From contig NZ_AZRN01000012.1 in the NCBI RefSeq assembly GCF_002895565.1, positions 151,772-215,771 on the forward strand: a stretch of 64,000 bases of DNA, in the 5' to 3' direction. Source of the stretch: Petrotoga mexicana DSM 14811 (GTDB lineage Bacteria > Thermotogota > Thermotogae > Petrotogales > Petrotogaceae). Below, piece after piece: positions 15,572-25,405 of the stretch. The notes below the pieces were generated by a model. That model worked only from the letters and a program-made list of their open reading frames with translations, had not been told where the DNA came from and searched no databases. The position numbers and the translations under genes are program-made. How positions within the stretch are numbered: position 1 is the first letter of the stretch; every line of letters begins with the position of its first letter.

Positions 15572-15690
15572 GCACCATTACAGGAGGCTGGGTCCTGCGC
15601 AATAGGAACCCGTGAAACTGGTCAGGCCCGGAAGGGAGCAGCCATAAGCGGAGATTTCTATGTGCAGCAGGGAAACCCAGCCATCTTTAA
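15572..15690 (+). ncRNA. ffs: Signal recognition particle RNA (4.5S type)
   Basis: Small bacterial SRP RNA. The conserved apical domain is unmistakable: GGTCAGGCCCGGAAGGGAGC near 15620-15640 with the GGAA tetraloop and the AGCAG internal-loop strand (GTGCAGCAGGGAAACCC region). The outer stem pairs GGCTGGGT (from 15586) with ACCCAGCC (15675-15682). The RNA has a perfectly spaced promoter. It binds Ffh and directs membrane protein targeting. Ends are estimated from promoter and pairing. Confidence 0.93.
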
Positions 15691-15711
15691 TAATTTTGGA
15701 GGTACAAAAAA

Positions 15712-16461
15712 TTGGCACGAAAAAAGAAAAATAAGAACGAATATGAAGATGTTCAAATATACGGTCCTGATGATATTGCTTTCATGAAAGTTGATGAGGT
15801 AATCAAAAAAGTTAATAGCGATCAGAAACCCATTAAAGAAAAAGAAATCAAAAGAACACCTTCTTTTGAGCATTACTACAGCGAAAACCCAACGTCAGAA
15901 TTAACTGTAAAAGAATTAATTTTAAAATTAAGAAACGGGCATAAGTATCTATTTAAAGCCCCATCTGGGGTGTATGGGAAGAAAAGAATAGACAGGGCAA
16001 GCATTTTATTGATTGAAAAAGTAGAACTAACAAATGAAAAAGTTTTAGACATTGGATGCGGATACGGAGCAATAGGTATAGCCTTAAAAAAAGAGTTTCC
16101 TGACATCGATCTGTATATGAGTGACATAAATAACAGAGCCGTTGATTTTTCTAAAATAAACGCTAAAAACAACAATGTAAACGCTGTGATCAAACAAGGA
16201 AATCTATTCAAACCATGGGAAGATGATTACTTCGATGTCATTGTTACCAACCCTCCAATAGTCGCTGGTAAGAAAGTATTACATGAACTGATCGAAGGAT
16301 CCTATTACCATTTGAATGAGAATGGCAAGATGTATTTAGTTGCTTACCACAATAAGGGTGGGAAAGCATTAGAAAGTTACATGGAACAAATTTTTGGTAA
16401 CGTAAAAGAGCTAGAAAAATCTGGAGGTTTTAGAGTTTATTTTTCAATAAAGAGGGGTTAG
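15712..16461 (+). CDS. Class I SAM methyltransferase, RsmC-like
   Basis: SAM-dependent methyltransferase of the small MTS/RsmC group, which modify guanine N2 in rRNA; the target here is not known. Of the 249 residues, the first 65 are charged and less typical, then the domain shows LDIGCGYGAIGIAL (motif I), LYMSDINNRAVDFSKINA and the catalytic VTNPPI, which signals N-methylation of a base. The TTG start at 15712 has GGAGGT 8 nt upstream. The next gene (ECF ATPase) begins 1 nt after its stop, so they form an operon. Confidence 0.85.
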   Translation: MARKKKNKNEYEDVQIYGPDDIAFMKVDEVIKKVNSDQKPIKEKEIKRTPSFEHYYSENPTSELTVKELILKLRNGHKYLFKAPSGVYGKKRIDRASILLIEKVELTNEKVLDIGCGYGAIGIALKKEFPDIDLYMSDINNRAVDFSKINAKNNNVNAVIKQGNLFKPWEDDYFDVIVTNPPIVAGKKVLHELIEGSYYHLNENGKMYLVAYHNKGGKALESYMEQIFGNVKELEKSGGFRVYFSIKRG

Positions 16462-16462
16462 G

Positions 16463-17215
16463 ATGTTTTTTGGATGCAAAAATCTTTCTTTCAGTTATTA
16501 TGAAAAAAAGGTACTAACAAATATCAATTTAGACGTCAAAAAAGGCGAGTTTATTGGATTAGTTGGGAGTAATGGAAGTGGAAAATCTACGCTTCTAAAG
16601 CTTCTTTGTGGTATTTTATCCCCTCAAGAGGGAGAAGTAATTATCAAAGATCAAAAATTAGATGAACATAATAGAATAAAGGTAGGTTATATTTTTCAAA
16701 ACCCTGAAAATCAAATTATAGGGGTCACCGTCGAAGAGGACGTAGCTTTTGGGTTAGAAAACATAGGGGTCCCAAGAGAGAAAATGCTAGAAAGAATCGA
16801 ATGGGCCCTTTCAACGGTAGGGTTAGAAGGGTTGAACCACGCAGACCCCAATGCATTATCTGGAGGGCAAAAACAAAGACTTGCAATAGCCTCTATTCTG
16901 GCAATGGAACCTGAGATTATACTTATGGATGAACCTACTTCAATGCTAGATCCAAAAGGTCGAAATGAAATCTATAAAGTTATACACAATCTCAGAGAAA
17001 TAGGAGAAACGATTATAATTGCTACTCATCATTCTTCTGACCTGGAACATGTAGACAAAATCATCGCTCTCAACGATGGAGAGATTGTTTATGAAGGAGA
17101 CAAGGATCAATTTTACAAGAATAACGTTATCCAATCTGAGCTACCTTTCAACGAAAAAATTAACAGACATTTTCATACGGATTTGAAAAAGTTGGTTGAT
17201 GAACTATGTCGATAA
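16463..17215 (+). CDS. ecfA1: ECF transporter ATPase A1
   Basis: ATPase of an energy-coupling-factor vitamin/metal importer (CbiO/EcfA). Its 250 residues include Walker A GSNGSGKST, the Q-loop IFQNPENQI typical of ECF ATPases, the signature LSGGQKQRLAIA, Walker B IILMDEP and the switch His in ATHHSSD. It overlaps the second ATPase gene by 10 nt; the pair should form the A-A' heterodimer. No EcfT or S component is encoded nearby, so those must lie elsewhere. The substrate cannot be inferred. Confidence 0.92.
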   Translation: MFFGCKNLSFSYYEKKVLTNINLDVKKGEFIGLVGSNGSGKSTLLKLLCGILSPQEGEVIIKDQKLDEHNRIKVGYIFQNPENQIIGVTVEEDVAFGLENIGVPREKMLERIEWALSTVGLEGLNHADPNALSGGQKQRLAIASILAMEPEIILMDEPTSMLDPKGRNEIYKVIHNLREIGETIIIATHHSSDLEHVDKIIALNDGEIVYEGDKDQFYKNNVIQSELPFNEKINRHFHTDLKKLVDELCR

Positions 17216-18012
17216 TACTTGAAGATGTAAGTTTTACTTACTCCTTGAATACACCTTTTCAAAAGACAGCCTTAACAAATATAAATATAGAAATTAAGAA
17301 AGGTGATTTGTGGTTATTCGTTGGACATACAGGATCCGGGAAAACTACGTTAATGAGTTTACTGAATGGATTACTCATACCTCAACAAGGACGAGTGTTA
17401 GTTGAGAGACTATCCACAAAGGACAAAAAGGTCAACATAAAAGATATCAGAAAGAAAATAGGTATAGTTTTTCAATACCCAGAATCGCAATTTTTTCTTC
17501 CCACAGTAAGGGAAGAAATAATGTTTGCACCAAAAAATTTTGGGGTTCAACTAAGTGATGATTTACTAAAGTACTATTTAGACTTGGTAAAGTTACCGGA
17601 ATCATACCTTGAAAAAAATCCATTTGAACTCTCAGGAGGAGAAATGAGAAAGGTAGCGATTATCTCTGTTCTCTCCTATAACCCTGATTATATAATCTTT
17701 GACGAACCCACTGTTGGATTGGATTACCTGACAAAAACTTCTATATTCAACCTTATAAAAGAACTTCACAACTTGGGAAAGACCATAATAATATCAACCC
17801 ACTGGATAGACGAATTCGCCAGTTTGAAACCTAAAGTACTGTTGTTAAAAAAAGGCGAAGAAGCTTTTAAAGGCAATTTTGATGATTTTGTTTTGCTAGA
17901 TGAAAAAACTCTTTGGGAAGCTGGTATAATATTCAATGAAAAGATGCAATTGTATAAATGTGCTATAAAATCAGGAAAAAAGGAATTAGCTGAAAAGATT
18001 TCATCTATTTAA
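17206..18012 (+). CDS. ecfA2: ECF transporter ATPase A2
   Basis: Second ATPase of the ECF pair, 268 residues. Walker A GHTGSGKTT, Q-loop VFQYPESQFF, signature LSGGEMRKVAI, Walker B IIFDEP and switch His in STHWIDE are visible. The FQYPESQ Q-loop is characteristic for the A2 (EcfA') subunit. The ATG at 17206 lies inside the end of ecfA1, so translation is coupled. A gene for a secreted barrel-like protein follows after 20 nt. Confidence 0.92.
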   Translation: MSIILEDVSFTYSLNTPFQKTALTNINIEIKKGDLWLFVGHTGSGKTTLMSLLNGLLIPQQGRVLVERLSTKDKKVNIKDIRKKIGIVFQYPESQFFLPTVREEIMFAPKNFGVQLSDDLLKYYLDLVKLPESYLEKNPFELSGGEMRKVAIISVLSYNPDYIIFDEPTVGLDYLTKTSIFNLIKELHNLGKTIIISTHWIDEFASLKPKVLLLKKGEEAFKGNFDDFVLLDEKTLWEAGIIFNEKMQLYKCAIKSGKKELAEKISSI

Positions 18013-18032
18013 AGTTGAGGGGATGGTGAAAA

Positions 18033-19256
18033 TTGAAAAAGGTCCTGATGTTATCTATTTTTGTTTCAATCTTTTTATTGCAGCTTTTTTCTCAGTCAAG
18101 CGAGGTTATCGATCTAAGAAGAAGTTTTTTGATATACACAGAAGGTGATTCCAGTATTGGTTCCTTGTTGGAACAATATTTAAAAGATGATCTTGAAAAA
18201 CAAGGAAAATATAGGGTATTAACAAAAGATGATCTGTTATTAGAAAATCTTAGAGAAATGCTCGAAAACGAAGATTACATGAAGAAAAATTTAGATGCGG
18301 ATTTTTTAGTCCATATTCAAATACTTGAAAGCTTCCCTGACTTAGAAAAAACCGAAGAATTAATATGGTGGGAGTATCGTATACTAGCGAAGGTCAACGT
18401 CGTCAAAATTTCCACAGGAGAAAATATCTATTCTAAACTTCTTACTTCAAGTGGCACTTCATATATAAATGCTAGTACAAGTGATTTTGAAGCTTTATAC
18501 TATTCAAGAAGATCCGCAGCCAATAATCTCGCCTCTTCTATCGCCACAGAGTTGAACAAACTTTTTAAAATAAAAGCCAATATTATCGCTATAGAAAATA
18601 AATATGTTCATATAGATGCTGGCAGAAACGTTGGAATAAGAAAAGGTATGATGTTTGAATTTGTAATCACTAAAGAATTAAACGGAGAGTTCTATGATCT
18701 TCACGGTGGGAAATTAATAGTCGAAGAAGTCTGGGATAACAACAGTTTGTTGAAGATACTCGAAGCCCTAAAAAATTTCAACTACCAAGATGAAAATGTT
18801 TACGTATTGGAAAATCCAACTCTTTCTCCAATAAAGACCATCACAAGAATATATTACGTTAACGAAGGATTTGAAAAAAACGGTGTTGGGTTCGAAGCAG
18901 GATTCGATAATTATGAACACCTATATACTGGATTTTCTTTTGTGTTCTTGTTCGATGAAAACACATTTGATGGTGATTTTGATTTCAAATTAGGTTATCT
19001 TAACTATCTATCAGAAACGGATGCAACCCTTTTGATGGGAATCTTAGTAGGGTTGAAAAGTGTTACAGCTTCGGATGATTCGTCGGCTGTTTACTTTAAA
19101 CTCACACCAGTTATCGATTATAGTTATTATATGAACGAAACCTTTGGATTATACACGGAAGTAGGATACAATTTCTTATTCCCCATTGAAGAGGTAGGAA
19201 ATATCGAAACGACAAATGATTTTAAAATCAGCGCAGGATTCACCTTTAGATTCTAA
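18033..19256 (+). CDS. Secreted protein with CsgG-like N-domain and barrel-like C-terminus
   Basis: 407-residue exported protein of unknown function. A signal peptide (MKKVLMLSIFVSIFLLQLFSQ) is followed by a region resembling CsgG/FlgO-type nucleotide-like folds (DLEKQGKYRVLTKDDLL, ADFLVHIQI, SGENIYSK). From about residue 265, alternating polar/aromatic strands lead to a C-terminus ending SAGFTFRF, as in outer-membrane barrels with terminal Phe. A toga or outer-membrane location is inferred. The TTG start follows GAGGGGATGG. It sits between ecfA2 and uvrB; no functional link is evident. Confidence 0.6.
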   Translation: MKKVLMLSIFVSIFLLQLFSQSSEVIDLRRSFLIYTEGDSSIGSLLEQYLKDDLEKQGKYRVLTKDDLLLENLREMLENEDYMKKNLDADFLVHIQILESFPDLEKTEELIWWEYRILAKVNVVKISTGENIYSKLLTSSGTSYINASTSDFEALYYSRRSAANNLASSIATELNKLFKIKANIIAIENKYVHIDAGRNVGIRKGMMFEFVITKELNGEFYDLHGGKLIVEEVWDNNSLLKILEALKNFNYQDENVYVLENPTLSPIKTITRIYYVNEGFEKNGVGFEAGFDNYEHLYTGFSFVFLFDENTFDGDFDFKLGYLNYLSETDATLLMGILVGLKSVTASDDSSAVYFKLTPVIDYSYYMNETFGLYTEVGYNFLFPIEEVGNIETTNDFKISAGFTFRF

Positions 19257-19301
19257 ATCTACTAGAATCTAAAGCAGAGGTTGAATGGAGGTGTATTTAT
19301 T

Positions 19302-21278
19302 GTGTTTGAGCTTCGTTCAGAATACGAGCCTCAAGGAGATCAACCAAAAGCAATAGAAGAACTCTCTTCTGGGATCAATAAAAATTATAGATTTCAAACT
19401 TTATTGGGAGTTACTGGATCTGGTAAAACCTATACAATGGCTAATATTATTGCAAACGTGAATCGACCAACTTTAGTGCTCTCCCCGAATAAAATCTTAG
19501 CTGTTCAACTATACAACGAATTCAAAGAGTTTTTTCCAGAAAATAAAGTAGAATTTTTTATAAGTTACTACGATTACTATCAACCAGAAGCCTACATCCC
19601 CTCGCGAGATATATACATAGAAAAAAATGCAGACATAAACGATATTTTAGTCAAAATGAGGCTTTCAACGTTAAAATCAGTTTTAACAAGGAGAGACGTA
19701 ATTGTAGTTTCAAGTGTTTCAGCTATCTATGCATCGGGAAACCCTGATGACTTTTCCAACATAAACCTTTATTTGCGAGTGAATGAAGAGTATTCTAGAA
19801 GAGAGATCCTTATTAAACTCGGTAAAATGCAATACACAAGGCAAGAAAAAGATTATCTCGGTGGAACTTTCAGATGGAAGGGTGATGTTTTAGAAATATT
19901 TCCTCCCTACGAAGATTTTGGAATAAGGGTAACTTTCTTTGATAACGAAGTCGAAAAGATTGAAGCTCTGGACGTATTCAACAGAACTATAATAGAAGAA
20001 TTTGATAAAATTACTATTTATCCAGCGAAAGAATTTGTAACCAGTCAGGAAAAGATTTTTTCAGCTATTGAAAGAATAAATGCCGATCTGCAAACCCAAA
20101 TAGAATATTTTAAAAGGGAAGGAAAACTTTTAGAGGCTCAACGAATAGAACAAAGGGTACGTCAAGATGTGGAATTTCTTCAAACATTGGGATATTGCAA
20201 AGGGATAGAAAATTATTCAAGGTATTTCGATGGAAGAAATCCTGGAGACCCTCCGTGGACCCTTTTGGATTACTTCGACGAGGATTTTATTACCTTTATC
20301 GACGAATCCCACATAGCCGTACCACAGTTAAGAGCAATGTTCAGAGGAGATTACGCGAGGAAGAAAAACCTAGTTGACTACGGATTTAGGCTACCGTCTG
20401 CTTTAGATAACAGACCTTTAAGATTCGAAGAGTTTTTGGAAAGAACCAATCAAATAGTTTTTGTATCAGCTACCCCAGGTCCATTTGAAATGGAAGTATC
20501 AGACCAAATAGTTGAACAAATCATTAGACCTACAGGGCTTGTGGATCCAAAGGTTGAAGTAAAATCTACGGAAGGGCAAGTGGACGATTTCATATCCGAA
20601 GTAAAAGAGGTCGTAGAAAGAGGAGAAAGGGCTCTAGCGGTGGTTTTGACGAAGAAAGATGCAGAAATTCTCTCCGACCATTTGAACCTAATGGGCATTA
20701 AATCATTGTATCTACACTCAGAACTGGACACAATTGAAAGGTCAGAGGTAGTGAAAAAGCTAAGAAACGGCGAAATTGAAGTAGTTGTGGGTGTAAACTT
20801 ACTAAGAGAAGGGCTGGATTTACCGGAAGTTTCTCTTGTCGCCATAATGGATGCAGATAGAGAGGGATTTTTAAGATCTGAAACAACATTGATTCAAACG
20901 ATTGGTAGGGCTGCGAGAAACGTTCAAGGAAAGGTATTACTATACGCAGACAGAATAACGGAGGCTATGAAAACCGCCATCGACGAAACCAATAGAAGAA
21001 GAGAAATACAGATTCAATACAATATAGATAACAACATCACTCCAAGAAGCATCATTAAAAAATTACCGGAAGATATATTTGCGCCGTTCAAAGATAACGA
21101 GGTAAAAGAAGAAGATTATATATTCGCTGTAGAGGAGAACCTCTCTCCAGATGATTACTTAGCCATGCTTGAAGAAAAAATGTACGAAGCGGCATCCGAA
21201 TTAAAATACGAAGAAGCAGCAAAGTACCGGGATGAGATCAAAAGGATAAAAAGAAAATACAACATCAAACAAAATTGA
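19302..21278 (+). CDS. uvrB: Excinuclease ABC subunit B
   Basis: DNA damage-verification helicase of nucleotide excision repair, loaded by UvrA and recruiting UvrC. The open frame extends to a TTG at 19281, but GTG at 19302 has GGAGGTG 9 nt upstream and gives the usual UvrB N-terminus ([17 protein letters not shown]); the product is 658 aa. [12 protein letters not shown] (Walker A), [12 protein letters not shown] (beta hairpin), [24 protein letters not shown] and a C-terminal UVR motif ([20 protein letters not shown]) are all present. A hairpin terminator follows. Confidence 0.96.
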   Translation: MFELRSEYEPQGDQPKAIEELSSGINKNYRFQTLLGVTGSGKTYTMANIIANVNRPTLVLSPNKILAVQLYNEFKEFFPENKVEFFISYYDYYQPEAYIPSRDIYIEKNADINDILVKMRLSTLKSVLTRRDVIVVSSVSAIYASGNPDDFSNINLYLRVNEEYSRREILIKLGKMQYTRQEKDYLGGTFRWKGDVLEIFPPYEDFGIRVTFFDNEVEKIEALDVFNRTIIEEFDKITIYPAKEFVTSQEKIFSAIERINADLQTQIEYFKREGKLLEAQRIEQRVRQDVEFLQTLGYCKGIENYSRYFDGRNPGDPPWTLLDYFDEDFITFIDESHIAVPQLRAMFRGDYARKKNLVDYGFRLPSALDNRPLRFEEFLERTNQIVFVSATPGPFEMEVSDQIVEQIIRPTGLVDPKVEVKSTEGQVDDFISEVKEVVERGERALAVVLTKKDAEILSDHLNLMGIKSLYLHSELDTIERSEVVKKLRNGEIEVVVGVNLLREGLDLPEVSLVAIMDADREGFLRSETTLIQTIGRAARNVQGKVLLYADRITEAMKTAIDETNRRREIQIQYNIDNNITPRSIIKKLPEDIFAPFKDNEVKEEDYIFAVEENLSPDDYLAMLEEKMYEAASELKYEEAAKYRDEIKRIKRKYNIKQN

Positions 21279-21298
21279 CTATAAAAAATAACTTAAAA

Positions 21299-21328
21299 AG
21301 GTGTAGAATTTCTACACCCTTTCTTTTT
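21299..21328. terminator. Bidirectional terminator between uvrB and a membrane protein gene
   Basis: GGTGTAGAA and TTCTACACC form a stem at 21300-21318, followed by CTTTCTTTTTTTT on the plus strand and by a T-rich run on the minus strand. It serves uvrB and the convergent gene whose stop lies inside the stem. Confidence 0.8.
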
Positions 21329-21671
21329 TTTGATTTGCGTGTAAACTTCTTACCTTTTTTCTCAAAAATCTATCAGTATCAAAGAAGAATCTGAAAAGGC
21401 CCCAAATAAAGATAAAAAATATACATAATGTAATCCACAACATTTCAACTTCTCCCATAGCCCCAAAAATGCCTGTTCCTCTTATTCCAGTAATTATAAA
21501 TGCCAACAGCCACTCTTTACTCAAAAGAGCTACAATGGTTATAGCAAAAAGAATCCATGGTTGGTTAATAACCAAGGAAAACACAAATAAAGAAGCCAAA
21601 CCGGCAATCCATAAGATTATTCTGTAGATGATTCTACCTTTACTTTTGCTCTCTTTTAAATCTCCTGCCAA
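21312..21671 (-). CDS. Small membrane protein of unknown function
   Basis: The frame opens with TTG at 21686, but TTG at 21671 has GGAGGTG 6 nt upstream and is the better start, giving 119 residues. Three hydrophobic helices are separated by short charged loops: IILWIAGLASLFVFSL, ILFAITIVALL and LWITLCIFFIFIWGLF; the C-terminus is strongly basic (RFLRKKVRS). I do not recognise a family. It begins 17 nt after the lepA stop and is probably the last gene of that operon. Confidence 0.6.
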   Translation of the reverse strand: MAGDLKESKSKGRIIYRIILWIAGLASLFVFSLVINQPWILFAITIVALLSKEWLLAFIITGIRGTGIFGAMGEVEMLWITLCIFFIFIWGLFRFFFDTDRFLRKKVRSLHANQKKERV

Positions 21672-21688
21672 CTTTGACACCTCCAAAT

Positions 21689-23509
21689 CTATTCTTCATC
21701 TTCATTGACTTTCAACAAAGCCAAAAATGCCTCTTGCGGAATATTGACCTTACCAATCTCTCTCATCCTTTTTTTACCTTCTTTTTGCTTTTCTAGCAAT
21801 TTCATCTTTCTTGTCACATCTCCACCATAACACTTTTGAAGGACATCTTTTCTTAAGGCTTTAATAGTGGATCTCGCTATTATCTTACCCTTACAATATG
21901 CTTGTATAGGTATCTCGAACTGATGTCTGGGAATTAAATCCCTTAATTTATCTACTAATTTTCTTGCAAGTGTATAACTCTGGCTCTCATGAACTACGTA
22001 AGACAAGGCGTCGACTTTCTCTCTATTTATTAAAATTTCTAACTTCACTAAATTAGACTCTTTGTATCCAGTTATCTCGTAATCCATAGAGGCGTAACCT
22101 TTACTGATAGCCTTCATCTTATCAAAAAAATCGAAGATCAAATCAGCCAAAGGAATTTCAAAATGTAAAACTACCCGATTTTTACCTGCATTTGATACAT
22201 GAGAAAAATTACCTCTTTTTTCGACTTGAGCAAGATTGATTAAATCTCCCATATAATCAGGCGGCGTGATAATATCCAACTTGCAAAAAGGTTCGTAAAC
22301 TTTCTCTATCAAATCTTCATCAGGAAACTCTGAAGGATTCGTAATTTCTATTTCTTCCCCATTTCTTAGCTTGGCTTTGTAAATTACACTCGGAACAGTA
22401 AGGATAACGGCAAGTTCAAACTCCCTTTGCAAACGTTCTTTAACAACTTCCATGTGAAGTAAGCCCAAAAAACCTACCCTAAAACCATATCCCATAGCGG
22501 GGGAACTTTCGGGTGTGAACACAAGAGAGGCATCGTTCAATTTCAACTTTTCAAGAGCCTTTCTTAAATCCTCATAATACTCAGGTAAGCCTGGATAAAG
22601 TCCAGCATAGACCATCGGTTTTACTTCTTTGTACCCAGGAAGAGGTTTATCTATGGGATTCAGCGCATCAGTAATTGTATCTCCTACTCTTGCTTGCTCA
22701 ATATCTTTTATCCCCGCTATAATATAACCAATTTCGCCAGCGGACAAATCCTCTGTCTCTATCATCTCTGGATGAAAGATTCCAACCTCTGTAACTTCAT
22801 AGGTTCCTTCAGATGCCATTAATTTAATCTTATCGCCTTTTTTTACCTTCCCACCAAATATTCTACAATAAACGATGATCCCTTTGTACTTATCGTACTT
22901 AGCATCGAATACCAGACCTTTCAACTTGTCTGAAGTATTGCCTTTGCTAAGGGGAGAAGGGACCTTTTGAATAATCAATTCCAGTAAATCTGTAACGCCC
23001 TCTCCAGTTTTAGCACTAATGGGGACTATAGAATCTGCTTCAATACCAACCAAATCATTTATCTCCAACATTGTTTCATCAATATTTGCAGTGGGAAGAT
23101 CTATTTTGTTTATTGCACCTATGATTTCTAAATTGTTCTCCAACGCTAAATACGTGTTAGTAACCGTTTGGGCTTGCACACCCTGTGTGGCATCGACCAA
23201 TAAAATAGCACCTTCACATGCTGCCAAACTTCTTGAAACTTCATAGGTAAAATCAATATGTCCGGGAGTGTCCAGAATATTTAGCTCATACTCATTTCCA
23301 TCTTTTCCAGTATAAAAAACCTTTACCGGATGTGATTTGATAGTAATTCCTTTCTCTCTTTCTAAGTCCATTGAATCTAAATACTGTTCTCTCATGTTTC
23401 TTTCGTCTATTGAATGCGTCAATTCCAGTATTCTATCCATCAAGGTTGTTTTTCCATGATCAATATGTGCAATTATTGCTATATTTCTAATAAAATTGGG
23501 ATCAAACAA
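21689..23509 (-). CDS. lepA: Elongation factor 4 (LepA)
   Basis: Ribosome-associated GTPase that promotes back-translocation or ribosome assembly under stress. The frame can be read from GTG at 23527 (612 aa), but TTG at 23509 lies 9 nt after GGAGGTG and gives a typical LepA N-terminus (FDPNFIRNIAIIAHIDHGKTT), 606 aa. The GTPase motifs AHIDHGKTT, DTPGHIDF and NKIDLP, and the LepA-specific C-terminal region (RHQFEIPIQAYCKGKIIARSTIKALRKDV, partly quoted as RKDVLQKCYGGDVTRK) are seen. A membrane protein gene follows closely. Confidence 0.95.
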   Translation of the reverse strand: MFDPNFIRNIAIIAHIDHGKTTLMDRILELTHSIDERNMREQYLDSMDLEREKGITIKSHPVKVFYTGKDGNEYELNILDTPGHIDFTYEVSRSLAACEGAILLVDATQGVQAQTVTNTYLALENNLEIIGAINKIDLPTANIDETMLEINDLVGIEADSIVPISAKTGEGVTDLLELIIQKVPSPLSKGNTSDKLKGLVFDAKYDKYKGIIVYCRIFGGKVKKGDKIKLMASEGTYEVTEVGIFHPEMIETEDLSAGEIGYIIAGIKDIEQARVGDTITDALNPIDKPLPGYKEVKPMVYAGLYPGLPEYYEDLRKALEKLKLNDASLVFTPESSPAMGYGFRVGFLGLLHMEVVKERLQREFELAVILTVPSVIYKAKLRNGEEIEITNPSEFPDEDLIEKVYEPFCKLDIITPPDYMGDLINLAQVEKRGNFSHVSNAGKNRVVLHFEIPLADLIFDFFDKMKAISKGYASMDYEITGYKESNLVKLEILINREKVDALSYVVHESQSYTLARKLVDKLRDLIPRHQFEIPIQAYCKGKIIARSTIKALRKDVLQKCYGGDVTRKMKLLEKQKEGKKRMREIGKVNIPQEAFLALLKVNEDEE

Positions 23510-23569
23510 AAAAGAAAGCACCTCCACAAACCTAAAAATATAGAAATATTATATCATAAATAAGAGAAA

Positions 23570-25141
23570 CTAAAAAGACTTACTGCTGATAGATGACTCT
23601 ATATCTTCCAATTGTCTTGAGTATTCATCAATTTTTCCCTTTAGATCTTTGAAATGTTCTAGGTTATTTATTTCGTTTTTAAATGCTTCGTAGTTTTCAA
23701 ACATACTTGTTTGCATTTTTACTTTTAAGCTATTTAAAAAAGATTCAACATTAGTTCTAAGTGTATTTTCTAAAGCCTTCATTTGATTAGAAATTTCATT
23801 ATCCAATCTCTTCTGAACACTTTTAGAGATGTATAACCTGTTCAATAGATTTTTGTTTTTAAACGTGACTGTTTTAAAGGTTCTATTTAAAATTGTGTTG
23901 ATTTCTTTCTCCAAATCTTCCTGAAAATCATCAAAAAATTTATCAACATCAGATTTTAACTTTTCATTTAAAAAAGAATCCTTTCCTAATCTTTCAACAA
24001 CTTCTTCTTTATCAAAAAATTTATCTATTCTTCTTTTTTCTTCATCGATAATATATGTGATTTCTCTTTTTATTTTCTCTTCCAGTATATTTGATCCCTC
24101 TTTTATAAATTTAGTAATCTCGTACTCGATCAATTCCTTCACTTTTTTCTGCGTTTTATAAAAGTTTAAGATTGAATCTTTCAAATCAGTTAACTTACTC
24201 AAGTAATAATTTTTTATAGTATCGCTAATTGACTCAAACCTTTCATTCAAAAACGATTGATTCTCTTGCAAAAACAATTCAACGCTTTCATAATACCTCT
24301 TACGAACTTCTAATTCCTCGATTTTTTCATTCAAAATTTTGCTATTTTGGTCAACAGAAGTTCTAATCTTACCTATAATTGTTTTCAATTTCATTCTTTT
24401 CTTGTCATGACTACCTATTTCGTTAAAAATATACTCTCTAACCTGTTGGAACCCACTATCAGGTTTGGATTCAATTTCTAACTTAGCTGAAGTTAAAAAG
24501 ATTTTGGGATCTTTCAAATCTATTTTGTTGCATCTATTTATAAGTTCTTTTTTAGCTGTTTCAATCTCTTCTTGTGAAGCTCTATCCTTCTGGGAAAGAA
24601 TAAAGATGACATCTTTTTTCAAATCCTTGATAATCTTTTCGATTAACTCCCAATCGGTTTTTGTGTATATATTTTTCGAGTCGAAAACAAACATTATCAG
24701 ATTGCTATTTTCTAAAAAATCTCTAGTAATCTTTTCATGTTTCTCCATTATTGTGTCCGTTCCTGGGGTGTCTATTATCTCTATTCCTTCCAAAGAATCC
24801 AAATCTTTGTAGATTGTAACCATATCACCTTTTGTTTCAACGTTTCCTTGACCCTTTCGAACAATTGTTATTTTGGAAGTCTGAGGTCCTGGTCCAACCT
24901 CAAAGATATTCTCTTCTCCTTCTTTAATTCCAAGTAAAGCGTTTAAAAAACTGCTTTTACCAGCTTTAACTTTGCCTACAACCACAAAATTGAAAAGTGT
25001 TTCGAATTCGCTCTTTACTTCGTCAATTTTATCTTTAATCAAAAAAGAATTCCTATTGATAAGGTCTAAATAATCGTTCAACAAGGCTTTTAACTTAGAC
25101 TCTTCTTTCTTGAATTTATCGCTAACTAAAGATATCCCCAT
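23570..25141 (-). CDS. Bacterial dynamin-like GTPase
   Basis: 523-residue large GTPase of the dynamin superfamily, probably membrane-associated and able to remodel or protect membranes. The G domain shows GKVKAGKSSFLNALLG (G1, about residues 57-72), IIDTPGTDT (G3) and LSQKD (G4, replacing TKxD). The rest is long, charged helices (a predicted stalk of coiled coils from about 230 to 515). No transmembrane helix is seen; a short hydrophobic paddle is not evident. Bacterial dynamins often come as pairs, but this one is single. The ATG follows GGTGGTG. Physiological role unknown. Confidence 0.82.
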   Translation of the reverse strand: MGISLVSDKFKKEESKLKALLNDYLDLINRNSFLIKDKIDEVKSEFETLFNFVVVGKVKAGKSSFLNALLGIKEGEENIFEVGPGPQTSKITIVRKGQGNVETKGDMVTIYKDLDSLEGIEIIDTPGTDTIMEKHEKITRDFLENSNLIMFVFDSKNIYTKTDWELIEKIIKDLKKDVIFILSQKDRASQEEIETAKKELINRCNKIDLKDPKIFLTSAKLEIESKPDSGFQQVREYIFNEIGSHDKKRMKLKTIIGKIRTSVDQNSKILNEKIEELEVRKRYYESVELFLQENQSFLNERFESISDTIKNYYLSKLTDLKDSILNFYKTQKKVKELIEYEITKFIKEGSNILEEKIKREITYIIDEEKRRIDKFFDKEEVVERLGKDSFLNEKLKSDVDKFFDDFQEDLEKEINTILNRTFKTVTFKNKNLLNRLYISKSVQKRLDNEISNQMKALENTLRTNVESFLNSLKVKMQTSMFENYEAFKNEINNLEHFKDLKGKIDEYSRQLEDIESSISSKSF

Positions 25142-25227
25142 AGAACACCACCTCTCATTTTTGAATTCAACTTAATTATATTACATATGTCATTGATTTT
25201 TTACTAAATTATAAAAAAACAAAAAAA

Positions 25228-25267
25228 TATCACTCTTTCTAAAAATAAAACTAAGAAAAGAGTGATA
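25228..25267 (-). terminator. Terminator after the YjdF-like gene
   Basis: ATCACTCTTTTCT and AGAAAGAGTGAT pair around a 13-nt loop; on the minus strand a T-rich run follows (TTTTTTTGTTTTTTT). It would end transcripts of the gene at 25406-26155. Confidence 0.75.
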
Positions 25268-25405
25268 TCAAAATTTTACACAATTATAGGCAGAAAACAA
25301 ATACTTGACATTAATATTAAATTAGTCTTCTACACAGCTACTTCAATAATTCTTTTAGCTCTTCTATCGTTATTTCTAACAAGTTATCCCCTCGTATAAA
25401 CGCTT
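25268..25405 (-). other. Gap with a residual coding tail
   Basis: On the minus strand, right after the stop of the neighbouring gene, a frame reads AFIRGDNLLEITIEELKELLK and stops. It has no ATG; a TTG with AGGGG upstream would leave only 14 codons. It may be the tail of a lost small gene. Otherwise nothing is seen. Confidence 0.3.

Noticed and set aside
15566..15787. 73-codon open frame over the SRP RNA
   Set aside because: The segment folds as SRP RNA with its conserved apical domain; the frame is incidental and runs into the methyltransferase gene in another frame.
20450..20845. 131-codon minus-strand frame inside uvrB
   Set aside because: Shadow of the uvrB coding sequence, rich in Ser/Thr/Phe as expected for an antisense frame.
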